Part shown: positions 9,088-18,549 of the stretch, piece after piece
How positions within the stretch are numbered: the first letter of the stretch is position 1
Layout of the letters: each line of letters starts with the position of its first letter
Assembly (NCBI RefSeq): GCF_001434135.1
Contig: NZ_AZEB01000009.1
Coordinates: forward strand, 1-64,000
Direction: 5' to 3'
Source: Lentilactobacillus kisonensis DSM 19906 = JCM 15041
GTDB taxonomy: Bacteria; Bacillota; Bacilli; Lactobacillales; Lactobacillaceae
Length of the DNA stretch: 64,000 nucleotides
Notes under the pieces: model-generated
Databases searched by the model: none
What the model was told of the DNA's origin: nothing
Seen by the model: the letters and a program-made list of their open reading frames with translations, nothing else
Translations under genes and position numbers: made by a program

Positions 9088-9153
9088 GTACTGGCCTCCT
9101 ACTGCTTTTGCAGTATTATAGCACTCATTTCGAATCCATCGTATTCAAGGCCA

Positions 9154-9435
9154 TCACATAATCACCGTAAGCGCTGTCAAAATGCCAAAAATAATTCCCG
9201 GAAAGTTAGCAATAATTACCCGCCAATCTTTATGAGGCTTTAACCAACCATACCCCACCCATAGCGCCGCGTTCAGTGATGCGAATAGCGGTTGCATCGG
9301 CGACACTGGGTTTCCGTTTAAGTTAGCGATTATTTGACCAATATAGGATACATACATAATTAAGCAGGCAACGGTCGCAAAATCACCCACAAATTTAACT
9401 TCTTCTAATCGATTAACTTCCCTTTTAGCTCTCAT
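9154..9435 (-). CDS. SemiSWEET-like sugar transporter, copy 1
   Basis: A small membrane protein of about 93 residues with three hydrophobic segments, the size and layout of a bacterial SemiSWEET half-transporter. The pattern YVSYIGQIIANLNGNPVS then ALWVGYGWLKP matches the family. I prefer the ATG at 9433-9435, because GGGGAG lies 8 nt before it. A GTG nine bases upstream is in frame but would overlap the ribosome site. It is paralogous to 12507-12818; together they flank the alpha-glucosidase/LacI genes. The family forms dimers that carry sucrose or glucose. Confidence 0.7.
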   Translation of the reverse strand: MRAKREVNRLEEVKFVGDFATVACLIMYVSYIGQIIANLNGNPVSPMQPLFASLNAALWVGYGWLKPHKDWRVIIANFPGIIFGILTALTVIM

Positions 9436-9605
9436 TAAGCTCACTCCCCGTTATTATTTAGCGGTACTAAGTTTCTACTTGGCGCTGCTGTTTTATTTTG
9501 ATTGGTTACAATGACTATCGAATAATCAGTATCATAGCAGTAATCAGCTTATATGACCCATCCTCAGTATCTTTGGCGATCAACTACCAGCTGTTATTAT
9601 TTGTG

Positions 9606-9654
9606 TTGACAAAGTAATGGAAACGGATACAATACAAGTTGAGTAAACGCTTAC
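9606..9654 (+). promoter_or_regulatory. Promoter and two operators of the alpha-glucosidase gene
   Basis: TTGACA (9606-9611) and TACAAT (9628-9633) are spaced by 16 bp. A cre-like TGGAAACGGATACA (9618-9631; one mismatch on the reverse strand) overlaps the promoter. A second palindrome GTAAACGCTTAC (9643-9654) just downstream is a good LacI-family operator, probably for the regulator at 11466-12470. Confidence 0.7.
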
Positions 9655-9712
9655 GCACATCATACCAATTACCGGATTTTTTGTCAAAATATCAATTAGG
9701 GAGTGCAGTCAC

Positions 9713-11383
9713 ATGAGAAAATGGTGGGAAAAAGCAGTTATCTATCAAGTTTATCCAAGAAGCTTTCAGGACAGCGATAACGATGGTATTGGGGACCTCG
9801 AAGGAATTATTCAGCGGCTACCCTACATCAAAAAGTTAGGAGCAGATGTTATCTGGATGAACCCCATTTACAAATCACCTGACCGCGATAACGGCTACGA
9901 CGTCAGTGATTATGAGGATATTCAACCCGTATTTGGTGATATGGCTACCTTTGATACGTTACTGACAGCCGCCCATAAGCTGGGAATTAAGATCGTCATG
10001 GATCTGGTGGTAAACCACAGCTCCAATCAACAGAAGTGGTTCGTTGAAGCAAAGAAGGCCAAGGATAACCCCTACCACGATTACTATATTTGGGTTGATG
10101 GTAAACCAGATAAATACCCCAACAACTGGGGTTCCTACTTTAGTGGCCCAGCTTGGACCTACGATCAAAAATTTGGTCAATACTATATGCACCTCTTCGC
10201 CAAAGAACAGCCAGAACTCAACTGGCGTAATCACAATATGCGCCAAGACGTTTATAAAATGATGCGTTGGTGGCTTGATAAGGGGATCGATGGCTTTCGG
10301 ATGGATTCGGTTAGTTTACTGGATAAACCGGATGGCTATCCAGATGCACCTAATCCTGGTCATGCATTGTACGCAGATGCCCAATCAACGGTCGCTGACG
10401 GCAAACGGCTCGGTGACTATTTTAAGGAAATGAATAAGGAAGTCCTTAGTAAGTATGACATGGTGTCGATCGGTGAAATGGACGGCTCCAAGATTGAGGA
10501 TGCCAAAGAATACACTGACCGTGACAATCATGAATTAGATATGATTTTTCAATTTGAACACGTCACCTTGTCACCAAACAAGGATCCTCGGTTTGGTAAG
10601 TGGAACGACGAACCCGTCAAGCTAACCGATCTAAAGGCTTCTCTTTCTAAATGGCAAACTGGGTTAAACAAAACTGGGTGGAATAGCCTCTACTGGAATA
10701 ACCACGACCAGCCCCGCGCCGTTTCGAGATTTGGCAATGATTCAACGGACTACCGGGCCCTTTCTGCCAAGATGCTGGGATTGACGCTTCACATGATGAA
10801 AGGGACACCCTACATTTACCAGGGTGAAGAACTAGGCATGACAAATTGCCACTACACGGCTATTTCACAATACCAAGATCTTGAGTCCGTCAATGCGTAC
10901 AACGAGCTGGTCAGAAAAGAAAAGATTATTGATAAAAATACGATGATGAAGTATCTTGCAACCATGTCTCGGGATAATGCCAGAACACCGATGCAATGGG
11001 ATACTTCTGAGAATGCTGGTTTCAGTAAAGGAACCCCTTGGATGGCAGTTAACCCTAATTATCGAACCATTAACGCTGCCAGCCAAGTGGCCGATCCCCA
11101 TTCAGTCTTTGCCTTCTATCAAAAACTGATCAAGCTCCGCCACACATCCGACCTAGTCGTTTATGGTGATTACAAGGAACTAGATCCCGACGATAGCCAG
11201 GTGTTCGCTTATTTGCGGGAATACCAAGGGCAAAAAATGTTAGTTATTAGCAACTTTACAGCCGATACGGTTAACCGTGACTACGGACAAACTCGGGATG
11301 ATCAGTTGGTTATTTCTAATTACCAGGACGACCAATTAACTGAATTGCGGCCATATGAGGCAAAGACCTATCTTTTGAGCTAA
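9713..11383 (+). CDS. GH13 alpha-glucosidase / oligo-1,6-glucosidase
   Basis: A 556-residue cytoplasmic enzyme of glycoside hydrolase family 13, oligo-1,6-glucosidase subgroup. The start WWEKAVIYQVYPRSFQDS is typical. Catalytic residues are visible: nucleophile D198 in GFRMDSV, acid/base E255 in SIGEMDG, and D332 in NNHDQPR. The residue after the nucleophile is Ser rather than the Val usual for strict alpha-1,6 enzymes, so specificity may differ (isomaltose, sucrose, trehalulose or similar). Start ATG follows GGGAGTG. Promoter and operators lie at 9606-9654. Two SemiSWEET genes and a LacI regulator flank it, suggesting disaccharide uptake without phosphorylation. Confidence 0.88.
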   Translation: MRKWWEKAVIYQVYPRSFQDSDNDGIGDLEGIIQRLPYIKKLGADVIWMNPIYKSPDRDNGYDVSDYEDIQPVFGDMATFDTLLTAAHKLGIKIVMDLVVNHSSNQQKWFVEAKKAKDNPYHDYYIWVDGKPDKYPNNWGSYFSGPAWTYDQKFGQYYMHLFAKEQPELNWRNHNMRQDVYKMMRWWLDKGIDGFRMDSVSLLDKPDGYPDAPNPGHALYADAQSTVADGKRLGDYFKEMNKEVLSKYDMVSIGEMDGSKIEDAKEYTDRDNHELDMIFQFEHVTLSPNKDPRFGKWNDEPVKLTDLKASLSKWQTGLNKTGWNSLYWNNHDQPRAVSRFGNDSTDYRALSAKMLGLTLHMMKGTPYIYQGEELGMTNCHYTAISQYQDLESVNAYNELVRKEKIIDKNTMMKYLATMSRDNARTPMQWDTSENAGFSKGTPWMAVNPNYRTINAASQVADPHSVFAFYQKLIKLRHTSDLVVYGDYKELDPDDSQVFAYLREYQGQKMLVISNFTADTVNRDYGQTRDDQLVISNYQDDQLTELRPYEAKTYLLS

Positions 11384-11408
11384 CGGGCTTTAGGAATTAA
11401 TTTCTAAA

Positions 11409-11446
11409 AATAGGCATCGACCGGAAAAATCCGACCGATGCCTATT
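11409..11446. terminator. Bidirectional terminator
   Basis: AATAGGCATCG (11409-11419) pairs perfectly with CGATGCCTATT (11436-11446). It lies between the convergent alpha-glucosidase and lacI-type genes. Confidence 0.75.
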
Positions 11447-11465
11447 GACTGTATCCTAACTTCTC

Positions 11466-12470
11466 TTAGTCTTGTTTTGTCGTGTTACGCGTCTCTATCT
11501 CAAATGGAATCGTAACCGTCTCAATCTTATTATGACTATCTTCAAGCGCCATAAACTCACGCACCGCCCGTGTCCCCATCAACTGAAAGTTCTGGGTGAC
11601 GCTGGTCATCTTGGGGCGGCTCTGCTCACATAGTTCAGTTCCATCAATGCTAATTAAACCGACTTGCTTAGGAACCTGAACCCCTAAGTCATGAAAGCCA
11701 TTTAGTAATCCCAACGAGACCTCGTCGCTCGCACCAATGACGGCATCAACTGATTGTTCATTAGTGTAATACGTTGCAGCAGTTATTCCTGAATGATAAC
11801 TAAAATTACCGGAATGGACGAGTCCTTCAGCTGCTTTCATATTAGCCTCTTTCAATGCTTGGCGGTATCCTTGATATCTTTGCAGGCCGACATAATCACG
11901 CTGAACATCCATCCCGGCCAAGCCAATTCTTTGATAGCCCTTATCAATCAAAAACTGAGTTGCTTGATAGCCAATCTGGAAATCATCAGACGAAATATAA
12001 GAAACGTCGTGTTCCGTGGCAGAACCAACTACCAGTGCACGAATATTAGCGTGATTTAGAATGTCGATAATTGATTGGCTGGGTTGAATCGACAAGAACA
12101 ACAGGCCAAAGACCCGCCGCTCAATCATATCCTGAACGATCTTAGTCAAACCCTGTTCATCATCACGCTTACCAATCATGATAATCACGTCCAGCTTATC
12201 AGTGGCCGCTTGCCCCATAATCCCTTTAATTAATGGTTCGCTAAAATGGGTCTCTGAATTCGTATAAACCACGCCAAACGTATTATTACTCTGACGGGCA
12301 AGGTCTGAAGCCGATCGATTTTTATAATAGCCGATGTCATCAGCGATTTGCCTAACCCGTTTGGCGGTTTCCTCACTGTAGCGGCCCCGGCCGTTTAAAA
12401 TTCTCGAAACCGAAGCCACTGATAAACCGGCAATTTTTGCGATGTCAGCAATTTTTGCTTTCAATGTCAT
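11466..12470 (-). CDS. LacI-family transcriptional regulator
   Basis: A LacI/GalR repressor of about 334 residues. The N-terminal helix-turn-helix is KIADIAKIAGLSVASVSRIL, followed by a hinge and a periplasmic-binding-protein-like sensor domain. An upstream in-frame start (12497) adds nine residues. ATG at 12468-12470 or TTG at 12462-12464 fits the family better; the TTG has GGAG at 8 nt. It follows the second SemiSWEET gene by about 9-36 bp and is convergent with the GH13 gene, whose operator palindrome it probably binds. Confidence 0.85.
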   Translation of the reverse strand: MTLKAKIADIAKIAGLSVASVSRILNGRGRYSEETAKRVRQIADDIGYYKNRSASDLARQSNNTFGVVYTNSETHFSEPLIKGIMGQAATDKLDVIIMIGKRDDEQGLTKIVQDMIERRVFGLLFLSIQPSQSIIDILNHANIRALVVGSATEHDVSYISSDDFQIGYQATQFLIDKGYQRIGLAGMDVQRDYVGLQRYQGYRQALKEANMKAAEGLVHSGNFSYHSGITAATYYTNEQSVDAVIGASDEVSLGLLNGFHDLGVQVPKQVGLISIDGTELCEQSRPKMTSVTQNFQLMGTRAVREFMALEDSHNKIETVTIPFEIETRNTTKQD

Positions 12471-12506
12471 TGCTCCAATATAATTATTTTGATCCACTCA
12501 CGATAA

Positions 12507-12818
12507 TTATAGGATAGCAGTAATTGCCGCCACAAACCCAAATATTACTCCGGGAATGTCAGCAATAATTAAGATCCAATCCTTCTTGGGCTTAACCCAG
12601 CCATAGGCAACCCAAAGTAACGCGTTGATTGCCGCGCAAAACGGCTGAATAAACGAGGACGGTTGCCCGTTCAGGTTCCCCATTATTTCTCCTATGTATG
12701 AAATGTACATGATCATATTGGCGACGGTCGCAATGTCACCAACAATTTTATCCTCACTAAAAACTTGTTTACTTCGATGTAACGAATGGCCGCCTGGGTG
12801 GCTCAGTTGATTTTGCAC
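12507..12818 (-). CDS. SemiSWEET-like sugar transporter, copy 2
   Basis: A 103-residue membrane protein clearly related to 9154-9435 (shared VGD.ATVA..IMY.SYIG and ALLWVAYGWVKP). It starts at GTG with GGGAGG before it. It has a longer N-terminus than copy 1 and three membrane segments. It lies directly upstream of the lacI-type gene, probably one transcript. SemiSWEETs work as homodimers; two paralogs could form a heterodimer, which is inference. Confidence 0.7.
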   Translation of the reverse strand: MQNQLSHPGGHSLHRSKQVFSEDKIVGDIATVANMIMYISYIGEIMGNLNGQPSSFIQPFCAAINALLWVAYGWVKPKKDWILIIADIPGVIFGFVAAITAIL

Positions 12819-12889
12819 GAAATTCCTCCCTGGATTCTTTCGGGATATTTTCTCCCTTATCCCGTGATAACATTTCTATTAACGAAATA

Positions 12890-13228
12890 CTAGGGAAGAT
12901 CCAAATTAAATCTAACAATTTGGCGAATCAGACTTTCTGGAAGCGGCTTATCAACTGGTAGTTGAATGGTGCCCTTGCTCGTTTTGTAATCAGCCAGTTG
13001 ACCAGCAAATTGAATAATCGCCTCAGCCCCTGGGTAAATGCCAATATGATGTTTAAAATTAGCAAAATGGATAATGTTTCTGTGAAAATAGAAGGTTGGC
13101 ATACCATACGAAATCTTTTCAATTGAACCTGCTGGCATTTCAGCTGTAATTATTTGATAAAGTCTAATCAGCTGTGAACGCCGTTCTACTGGTTGCTTAT
13201 CAATATAGTCTCCAATTACTTTTTCCAT
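12890..13228 (-). CDS. DUF1801 (YdhG-like) domain protein
   Basis: A 112-residue protein of the DUF1801 family (recognisable by ISYGMPTF, HIGIYPG and KGTIQLP). Members resemble the YdhG/Fra iron-chaperone fold; the role is not established. I use the ATG at 13226-13228, as AAAGGAG precedes it. The upstream ATG at 13258 would include the ribosome site. A monocistronic gene divergent from the trp leader. Confidence 0.7.
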   Translation of the reverse strand: MEKVIGDYIDKQPVERRSQLIRLYQIITAEMPAGSIEKISYGMPTFYFHRNIIHFANFKHHIGIYPGAEAIIQFAGQLADYKTSKGTIQLPVDKPLPESLIRQIVRFNLDLP

Positions 13229-13277
13229 TCGGAGCGCTCCTTTGTTTTGGTTATTCAAATTATTTAATTAAAATCTG

Positions 13278-13306
13278 TTGACATTTTTATTATAAAGCTC
13301 TAATAT
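13278..13306 (+). promoter_or_regulatory. Promoter of the trp operon
   Basis: TTGACA (13278-13283), 17-bp spacer, TAATAT (13301-13306), directly upstream of the T-box leader. Confidence 0.75.
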
Positions 13307-13329
13307 ACAAAGCAACAATTAATTCGTCC

Positions 13330-13635
13330 ATAAAACCGATGAAGTGGAGATCAAGATTATTGTGCACGCACAGAGAGCTGCCGTTGATGAGAGTGCAGCC
13401 GGACGCAGATAATTAAATGGACCACTGAGGGTTTTCCCGAAAATTAACGAGTACGGAAAAACGTGTTGGCATACGTCAGTTGCCGGAGGGATGTTAGTCC
13501 CTTGCTAAGCGTAATTAATTGGGGAACTTAATAGATGAAGACAACTTTATTTATCTACCCTGATTAATTGAACTAAGGTGGCACCGCGGAATAATCCGTC
13601 CTTAACTTGTATCAAGTTATGGGCGGATTTTTTTG
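13330..13635 (+). ncRNA. Tryptophan T-box leader with terminator
   Basis: The conserved T-box AAGGTGGCACCGCGG lies at 13575-13589. It is followed by a terminator whose arms ATCCGTCC and GGGCGGAT (about 13594-13628) precede a run of T. Stem I shows the usual CAGAGAGCTG...GCAGC segment (13370-13399). The likely specifier is TGG at 13418-13420, just before ACCACTGAGGG, hence uncharged tRNA-Trp. Uncharged tRNA would stabilise the antiterminator and allow expression of the trp genes downstream. Confidence 0.9.
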
Positions 13636-13642
13636 TAGAAAA

Positions 13643-13660
13643 AGTGAGCGGAGCAGTCCT
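13643..13660 (+). repeat. 18-bp minimal remnant of the hairpin repeat
   Basis: AGTGAGCGGAGCAGTCCT joins the two ends of the dispersed repeat with almost no interior. It lies just after the T-box terminator, in opposite orientation to the full copy at 13799-13917. Confidence 0.5.
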
Positions 13661-13729
13661 AATCTAGGTTGCCGAGTCGTTCATAATTTTATTAAACACT
13701 AACCAACTACTCTTGGAGGTCCCCTAACA

Positions 13730-13768
13730 TGACAAAAGAAATTAAACGATGGCAATTCATATTCTAAA
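13730..13768 (+). pseudogene. 12-codon ORF, possible remnant of the missing first trp gene
   Basis: ATG at 13730 follows a strong GGAGG and encodes MTKEIKRWQFIF before a stop. Anthranilate synthase genes (trpE, trpG) would be expected here between T-box and trpD. The stub could be the start of a deleted gene or a short leader peptide with one Trp codon. T-box operons need no leader peptide, so I favour a remnant. Confidence 0.35.
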
Positions 13769-13798
13769 CTTCAACCAATCGATAACTAGACACTTACT

Positions 13799-13917
13799 AG
13801 GACAGCTGCGTAAAGCAACAATCTGCGCGTAAGCACCACCAACAAAAATCCCCAAACCAGGATTTCTGTTGGTGGAGACTTACACTCCGATTGTTACCCG
13901 CTTTACTCCGCTCACTT
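13799..13917 (+). repeat. 119-bp covarying hairpin repeat, copy 3 (upstream of trpD)
   Basis: Starts AGGACAGCT, ends GCTCACTT, 6 nt before the GGAGG of trpD. Stems: GTAAAGC/GCTTTAC, CAATC/GATTG, GTAAG/CTTAC, CCACCAACA/TGTTGGTGG, AAATCC/GGATTT. Conserved unpaired parts TGCGC, ACTCC and CCAAACCA match the other copies. Confidence 0.88.
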
Positions 13918-13936
13918 ATATTTGGAGGAATTTACC

Positions 13937-14962
13937 ATGATAAAACAAGCCATTGAAAAAGTTGTCAACCACGAAAACCTAACCTTTGATGAAAGCCAAA
14001 CCGTTCTCGATGAAATTATGAACGGCCAAACATCTGAAATTGAAACTGCCAGCCTCTTGACCGCCTTAACTGCCAAGAACCCAACCATTGATGAAATTGC
14101 AGGAGCCGCTTCATCAATACGAAACCATGCTTTGAAGTTCCCAGCTGCTAAAGACGTCTTAGAGATCGTTGGAACCGGTGGCGACCACGCCAACACGTTT
14201 AATATTTCAACCACGAGTGCAATCGTAGTTGCCGCAACCGGCACCAAAGTTGCCAAACATGGTAACCGCGCCGCATCATCCAAAAGTGGTGCCGCTGACG
14301 TCTTTGAAGCCCTTGGATTGGACATTAATGAAAATCCTGAAACGAGCTTTGAAAGCCTGAAAGAAAACAACCTCTGCTTCTTATTTGCCCAAGAGTACCA
14401 CAAATCAATGAAGTACGTTGCCCCAGTTAGAAAGCAATTAGGCATCCGAACCATCTTCAACATCTTAGGGCCTTTGGCAAATCCTGCGCGCCCAACCCAG
14501 CAATTACTTGGGGTTTATGATGAGAATCTCCTCGAACCACTTGCCAACGTCCTGAAAAAATTAGGTGTTAAAAACGCCATGGTGATCCACGGCCGGGATG
14601 GTTTGGATGAAATGACGGTTGCCGATGAAACGGCTGTCGTTGAATTAAAGGACGGCAAGCTAACAAAATACATCCTAACACCGGAACAATTTGGTTTTAA
14701 CCGTGCTAACCGTGATGACCTCGTTGGCGGTACCCCTGAAGAAAATGGTCAAATTACCCGTGATATCCTCGCTGGCAAGAAGGGCCCCAGACGTGACATC
14801 GTGCTACTAAATGCCGGTTCAGCCTTACACCTTGCCCACCCAGAATTATCAATTCAACATGGAATTGTCTTAGCAGCCAAGGCCATTGATACCGGCAAAG
14901 CCCAGGCAGAATTGAACCGCCTAATCGCCTTTTCAGACAATCGCAAGGACGTGGTCGCATGA
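13937..14962 (+). CDS. trpD: Anthranilate phosphoribosyltransferase
   Basis: Transfers phosphoribose from PRPP to anthranilate, second step of tryptophan synthesis. The 341-residue protein carries the PRPP-binding [14 protein letters not shown] near residue 79 and HGRDGLDE further on. Start ATG 13937 is preceded by GGAGG; an in-frame TTG at 13922 lies inside that site. First complete gene of trpDCFBA under the T-box; it overlaps trpC by 4 nt. The usual trpE and trpG are absent upstream. The leader between T-box and trpD contains a repeat element. Confidence 0.95.
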   Translation: MIKQAIEKVVNHENLTFDESQTVLDEIMNGQTSEIETASLLTALTAKNPTIDEIAGAASSIRNHALKFPAAKDVLEIVGTGGDHANTFNISTTSAIVVAATGTKVAKHGNRAASSKSGAADVFEALGLDINENPETSFESLKENNLCFLFAQEYHKSMKYVAPVRKQLGIRTIFNILGPLANPARPTQQLLGVYDENLLEPLANVLKKLGVKNAMVIHGRDGLDEMTVADETAVVELKDGKLTKYILTPEQFGFNRANRDDLVGGTPEENGQITRDILAGKKGPRRDIVLLNAGSALHLAHPELSIQHGIVLAAKAIDTGKAQAELNRLIAFSDNRKDVVA

Positions 14963-15768
14963 TCTTAGATGATTTAGTTGCTGCAACCAGGATTCGACTA
15001 AAAAGGCACCAAGAAAAGGTTTCGCTAGCCCAGTTAAAGCGACGGGTTGAGCAACAGTCAGCCGATGAGAATCCTGATTTTCTTTCTATACTAAATAATC
15101 CAGGATTACACGTGATTGCCGAAGTTAAAAAGTCATCCCCCTCCAAGGGAACGATCGTCAGTAATTTCCCCTACTTACAAATTGCAGAAACTTATGACAA
15201 GGCTGGAACGGATGCCATCTCGGTGTTGACAGAACCTGATTACTTTAACGGCCATCTCAATTATTTAAAAGAAATCAGCCATAAGGTAACAGCACCAATC
15301 CTACGTAAAGATTTTACGATCGACCCTTATATGATCTACGAAGCCAAAGCCAATGGCGCCTCAATCGTCTTATTAATTGTCGCTATTCTCACTGATCACC
15401 AGCTTAGGGAATACAGAGAGCTTGCTGAAGAATTAGGCATGCAAGCAATTGTCGAGGCTTACACAGAAGATGAAGTTAACCGGGCATTGCAATCAGACGC
15501 CAAAATCATCGGCATCAACAATCGCAACCTCAAAGATTTTCACGTTGATTTCAATAATAGTTTAAAGCTCAAATCCTTGGTGCCAGCCAACATTCCGGTA
15601 ATTGCCGAAAGTGGGATTCAAACCCAAGCGGATGTTGCCAAGTTAGCTGGTGCTGGGTTCAAAGGTGTTTTAATTGGGGAAACCCTAATGCGAGCAGCCG
15701 ACAAACAAGCACTGATTCAAGCATTTAAGGCATCCACTGCTGTGACTGACTCTAAAGCAACTAAATAA
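14959..15768 (+). CDS. trpC: Indole-3-glycerol-phosphate synthase
   Basis: A 269-residue TIM-barrel enzyme closing the indole ring (CdRP to indole-3-glycerol phosphate). Motifs include [10 protein letters not shown], the catalytic lysine region [25 protein letters not shown] and IAESGI. ATG overlaps the trpD stop (ATGA), so translation is probably coupled. Length is normal for single-domain TrpC. Confidence 0.95.
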   Translation: MILDDLVAATRIRLKRHQEKVSLAQLKRRVEQQSADENPDFLSILNNPGLHVIAEVKKSSPSKGTIVSNFPYLQIAETYDKAGTDAISVLTEPDYFNGHLNYLKEISHKVTAPILRKDFTIDPYMIYEAKANGASIVLLIVAILTDHQLREYRELAEELGMQAIVEAYTEDEVNRALQSDAKIIGINNRNLKDFHVDFNNSLKLKSLVPANIPVIAESGIQTQADVAKLAGAGFKGVLIGETLMRAADKQALIQAFKASTAVTDSKATK

Positions 15769-15828
15769 TGAATCAGAATCATTTGCATCCAAACAGTGAG
15801 CTCATTTAATTCCATATAGAAAGCAGGC

Positions 15829-16422
15829 ATGGAAATGGTCAAAGTTAAAATTTGTGGCTTAATGCGGCACCAAGATGTTGAAGCCGTTAACGCAGCCAGG
15901 GCCGACTTTGCCGGATTTGTCTTCGCACCCAGCCGCCATCAAGTCACCCTAGCAACAGCATTAGAACTCCGGGCGCATTTAAACCCTGACATTCCAGCTG
16001 TTGGTGTCTTCGTTAATGAATCCGTAACCGATATTTTAGCAACCTATCGCGCTGGGGCTATCGACATCGCCCAGCTTCACGGCAAAGGTACGCCAGCAGA
16101 AATTGCCAGGCTGCAGGCAGCGGGGTTAAACGTTATCCAAGTGTTTGAACGCCAAGCAATCGATACCACTTCTAAGGCAGACTATCTGATGGTTGATAGT
16201 GGCAAAGGCAGTGGTCAGGTCCTCGATTGGCAGCCAATCCCACCGTTAGCCCAGCCACTGATTTTAGCAGGTGGCTTGACCCCCACAAACGTCGGTCGAG
16301 CTAGTCGCATCGTCAACCCAGATATCGTTGATGTCTCCAGCGGCGTTGAAACCGACCAAATTAAAGACCCAGTTAAAATAAACGCATTCATTAAAAACGC
16401 AAGAGAGGAAGTTGTCCTATGA
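15829..16422 (+). CDS. trpF: Phosphoribosylanthranilate isomerase
   Basis: A 197-residue TIM-barrel isomerase converting PRA to CdRP. The active-site cysteine is in VKICGLM near the N-terminus and the phosphate site in [10 protein letters not shown]. Two ATGs (15829, 15835) are possible; neither has a strong ribosome site. The 60-bp gap after trpC is the only gap in the operon. It overlaps trpB by 4 nt. Confidence 0.95.
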   Translation: MEMVKVKICGLMRHQDVEAVNAARADFAGFVFAPSRHQVTLATALELRAHLNPDIPAVGVFVNESVTDILATYRAGAIDIAQLHGKGTPAEIARLQAAGLNVIQVFERQAIDTTSKADYLMVDSGKGSGQVLDWQPIPPLAQPLILAGGLTPTNVGRASRIVNPDIVDVSSGVETDQIKDPVKINAFIKNAREEVVL

Positions 16423-17636
16423 CAAAATTAAAAGAAGAAACCCAAAAGGCCCGCGCTGGCATCTACGCTGGTACATATGGCGGCCAGTATATCCCAGAAA
16501 CGTTAATGACCGAACTTGAAAAAGTTGATAAGGCATTCCATACATTAAAGGACGATCCTGACTTTAAAGCCGAATTACATGACCTGCTTGTTAACTACGC
16601 CAACCGTCCATCCTTGCTCTACTATGCTAAGAACATGACAGAAGATCTCGGCGGTGCCAAAATTTACCTCAAACGCGAGGACTTAAACCATACTGGCGCG
16701 CATAAGATTAATAACGTCATTGGTCAAGCCCTCCTCGCCAAACACCTGGGCAAGAAACGACTGATTGCTGAAACCGGAGCTGGCCAACATGGAGTTGCCA
16801 CCGCCACTATCGCCGCACTATTCGGAATGGAATGCGAAATTTTCATGGGCAAGGAAGATACCGACCGCCAAAAGTTAAACGTTTATCGCATGGAACTCCT
16901 TGGCGCTAAAGTTCACCCCGTAACCACCGGCACAATGGTTCTAAAGGACGCCATCAACGCAGCGTTGCAGGAGTGGGCTACCCGTTCCGAAGATACCTTC
17001 TACGTGATGGGTTCCGCTGTTGGTCCTTACCCGTTCCCAGAAATGGTCAAACATTTCCAAAGCGTCATCAGCAAGGAATCCAAGATTCAACTTAAAGCCA
17101 AGGAAAATACCTTGCCTGACATGGTCGTCGCCTGTGTCGGCGGCGGCAGTAACGCCATCGGCAGCTTCGCCGATTACATTGATGACCCAAGTGTCAAATT
17201 AGTTGGGGTTGAGGCAGCTGGCAAAGGGGTTAACACCGATAAAACCGCTGCAACCATTGAACGGGGCTCGGTTGGCATTTTCCATGGGATGAAATCCTTA
17301 TTCCTCCAAAATGAAGACGGCCAGATCAATCCGGTTTATTCAATTTCAGCCGGGTTAGATTACCCTGGTGTTGGCCCCGAACACGCTGCGCTGGCTAAAG
17401 AAGGCCGTGCCCAGTACGTTGGCATCACCGATGATGAATCCGTCCAAGCATTTGAGTACATTGCCAAAGAAGAAGGCATCGTTGCCGCGATTGAAAGCTG
17501 CCACGCCATTGCCTACGTCGAAAAAGTGGCGCCAACTATGTCTAAGGATCAGATTATCGTTTGCACCCTTTCTGGCCGAGGAGACAAAGACGTTGCCAGC
17601 ATCGCTAAATATAAAGGAGTCGATATTGATGAGTAA
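16419..17636 (+). CDS. trpB: Tryptophan synthase beta chain
   Basis: A 405-residue PLP enzyme joining indole and serine. The Schiff-base lysine is K96 in GAHKINN; the phosphate loop is [10 protein letters not shown]-terminal [13 protein letters not shown] is typical of TrpB1. It overlaps trpF by 4 nt and trpA by 8 nt, fitting stoichiometric production of the alpha2-beta2 complex. Confidence 0.96.
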   Translation: MTKLKEETQKARAGIYAGTYGGQYIPETLMTELEKVDKAFHTLKDDPDFKAELHDLLVNYANRPSLLYYAKNMTEDLGGAKIYLKREDLNHTGAHKINNVIGQALLAKHLGKKRLIAETGAGQHGVATATIAALFGMECEIFMGKEDTDRQKLNVYRMELLGAKVHPVTTGTMVLKDAINAALQEWATRSEDTFYVMGSAVGPYPFPEMVKHFQSVISKESKIQLKAKENTLPDMVVACVGGGSNAIGSFADYIDDPSVKLVGVEAAGKGVNTDKTAATIERGSVGIFHGMKSLFLQNEDGQINPVYSISAGLDYPGVGPEHAALAKEGRAQYVGITDDESVQAFEYIAKEEGIVAAIESCHAIAYVEKVAPTMSKDQIIVCTLSGRGDKDVASIAKYKGVDIDE

Positions 17637-18420
17637 TCTGACAGAAATATTTAAAAATCATAAAGCCTTTATTCCGTTTGTCGTTGCTGACGACCCGGAC
17701 TTTGATACAACCGTAGCTAATATCGTTGCTCTGGCTGACGGTGGCGCCGACATCGTTGAAGTTGGCATCCCATTTTCAGATCCAATCGCTGATGGAGCCG
17801 TCATTCAAGCAGCTGATTTGCGTGCATTTGCGTCAGGGGTCCGTACCAAAACCGTTTTTGACATCATCGCAGAAGCCCGCAAGCAAACAACTGTCCCAAT
17901 CGTTTTTCTGACCTATTTGAATATCGTCTTCAAGTATGGCTACGACGCGTTTTGTCAAAAGTGTCAGGCGTTAGGGGTTTCTGGCCTGGTCATCCCCGAC
18001 ATGCCATACGAAAGTAAAGCTGAAATCATGCCTGCTGCCAACAAGTACGGCATCGATATCATCCCACTCATCACCCCTACTTCTGGTCACCGAATTGAAA
18101 AGATTGCCAAAAACGCCACTGGCTTTATCTACGTTGTGTCATCATTGGGAATTACTGGTGAACGCAACGAATTTTTCAACGGCTTAAAAGACCTGGTAAG
18201 TGAAATCAAGAACTATACAGACGTGCCAACCGCAATTGGCTTTGGGGTTTATACACCAGAACAGGCAAAGACGATGGCCAGTATCGCTGATGGGGTTATC
18301 ATTGGCAGTGCCATCGTGGATATTGTTGCTCGGGAAAAACAGGCGGCACCAAAAGCTGTCGAAGCATTTACCAAGGCCATTCGAAGTGCCATGGATGAAG
18401 GTACTAAAGCGAGCGTTTGA
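17629..18420 (+). CDS. trpA: Tryptophan synthase alpha chain
   Basis: A 263-residue TIM-barrel subunit cleaving indole-3-glycerol phosphate to indole. Catalytic E44 and D55 are seen in [14 protein letters not shown] with the canonical spacing. ATG at 17629 follows AAAGGAG inside trpB; a longer open frame upstream is only the shadow of trpB. Last gene of the operon, followed by a terminator. Confidence 0.95.
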   Translation: MSNLTEIFKNHKAFIPFVVADDPDFDTTVANIVALADGGADIVEVGIPFSDPIADGAVIQAADLRAFASGVRTKTVFDIIAEARKQTTVPIVFLTYLNIVFKYGYDAFCQKCQALGVSGLVIPDMPYESKAEIMPAANKYGIDIIPLITPTSGHRIEKIAKNATGFIYVVSSLGITGERNEFFNGLKDLVSEIKNYTDVPTAIGFGVYTPEQAKTMASIADGVIIGSAIVDIVAREKQAAPKAVEAFTKAIRSAMDEGTKASV

Positions 18421-18466
18421 TGTTGGCCTCCTTAATAGCGTCATTGCACATCACTCATTAACTTCC

Positions 18467-18531
18467 AAAAACGAAGAGAACCAGACAGCCATTCCTAAGA
18501 TGGGAATGATTGTGTGATTCTCTTCGTTTTT
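18467..18531 (+). terminator. trp operon terminator
   Basis: AAAAACGAAGAGAA (18467-18480) pairs perfectly with TTCTCTTCGTTTTT (18518-18531). A small inner hairpin CATTCC/GGGAATG lies between. It can act in both directions. Confidence 0.85.
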
Positions 18532-18549
18532 GCAAGCCTATTGATTCTC

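Noticed and set aside
17368-17628. N-terminal extension of trpA
   Set aside because: Out-of-frame shadow of trpB; the true trpA start at 17629 has its own AAAGGAG.
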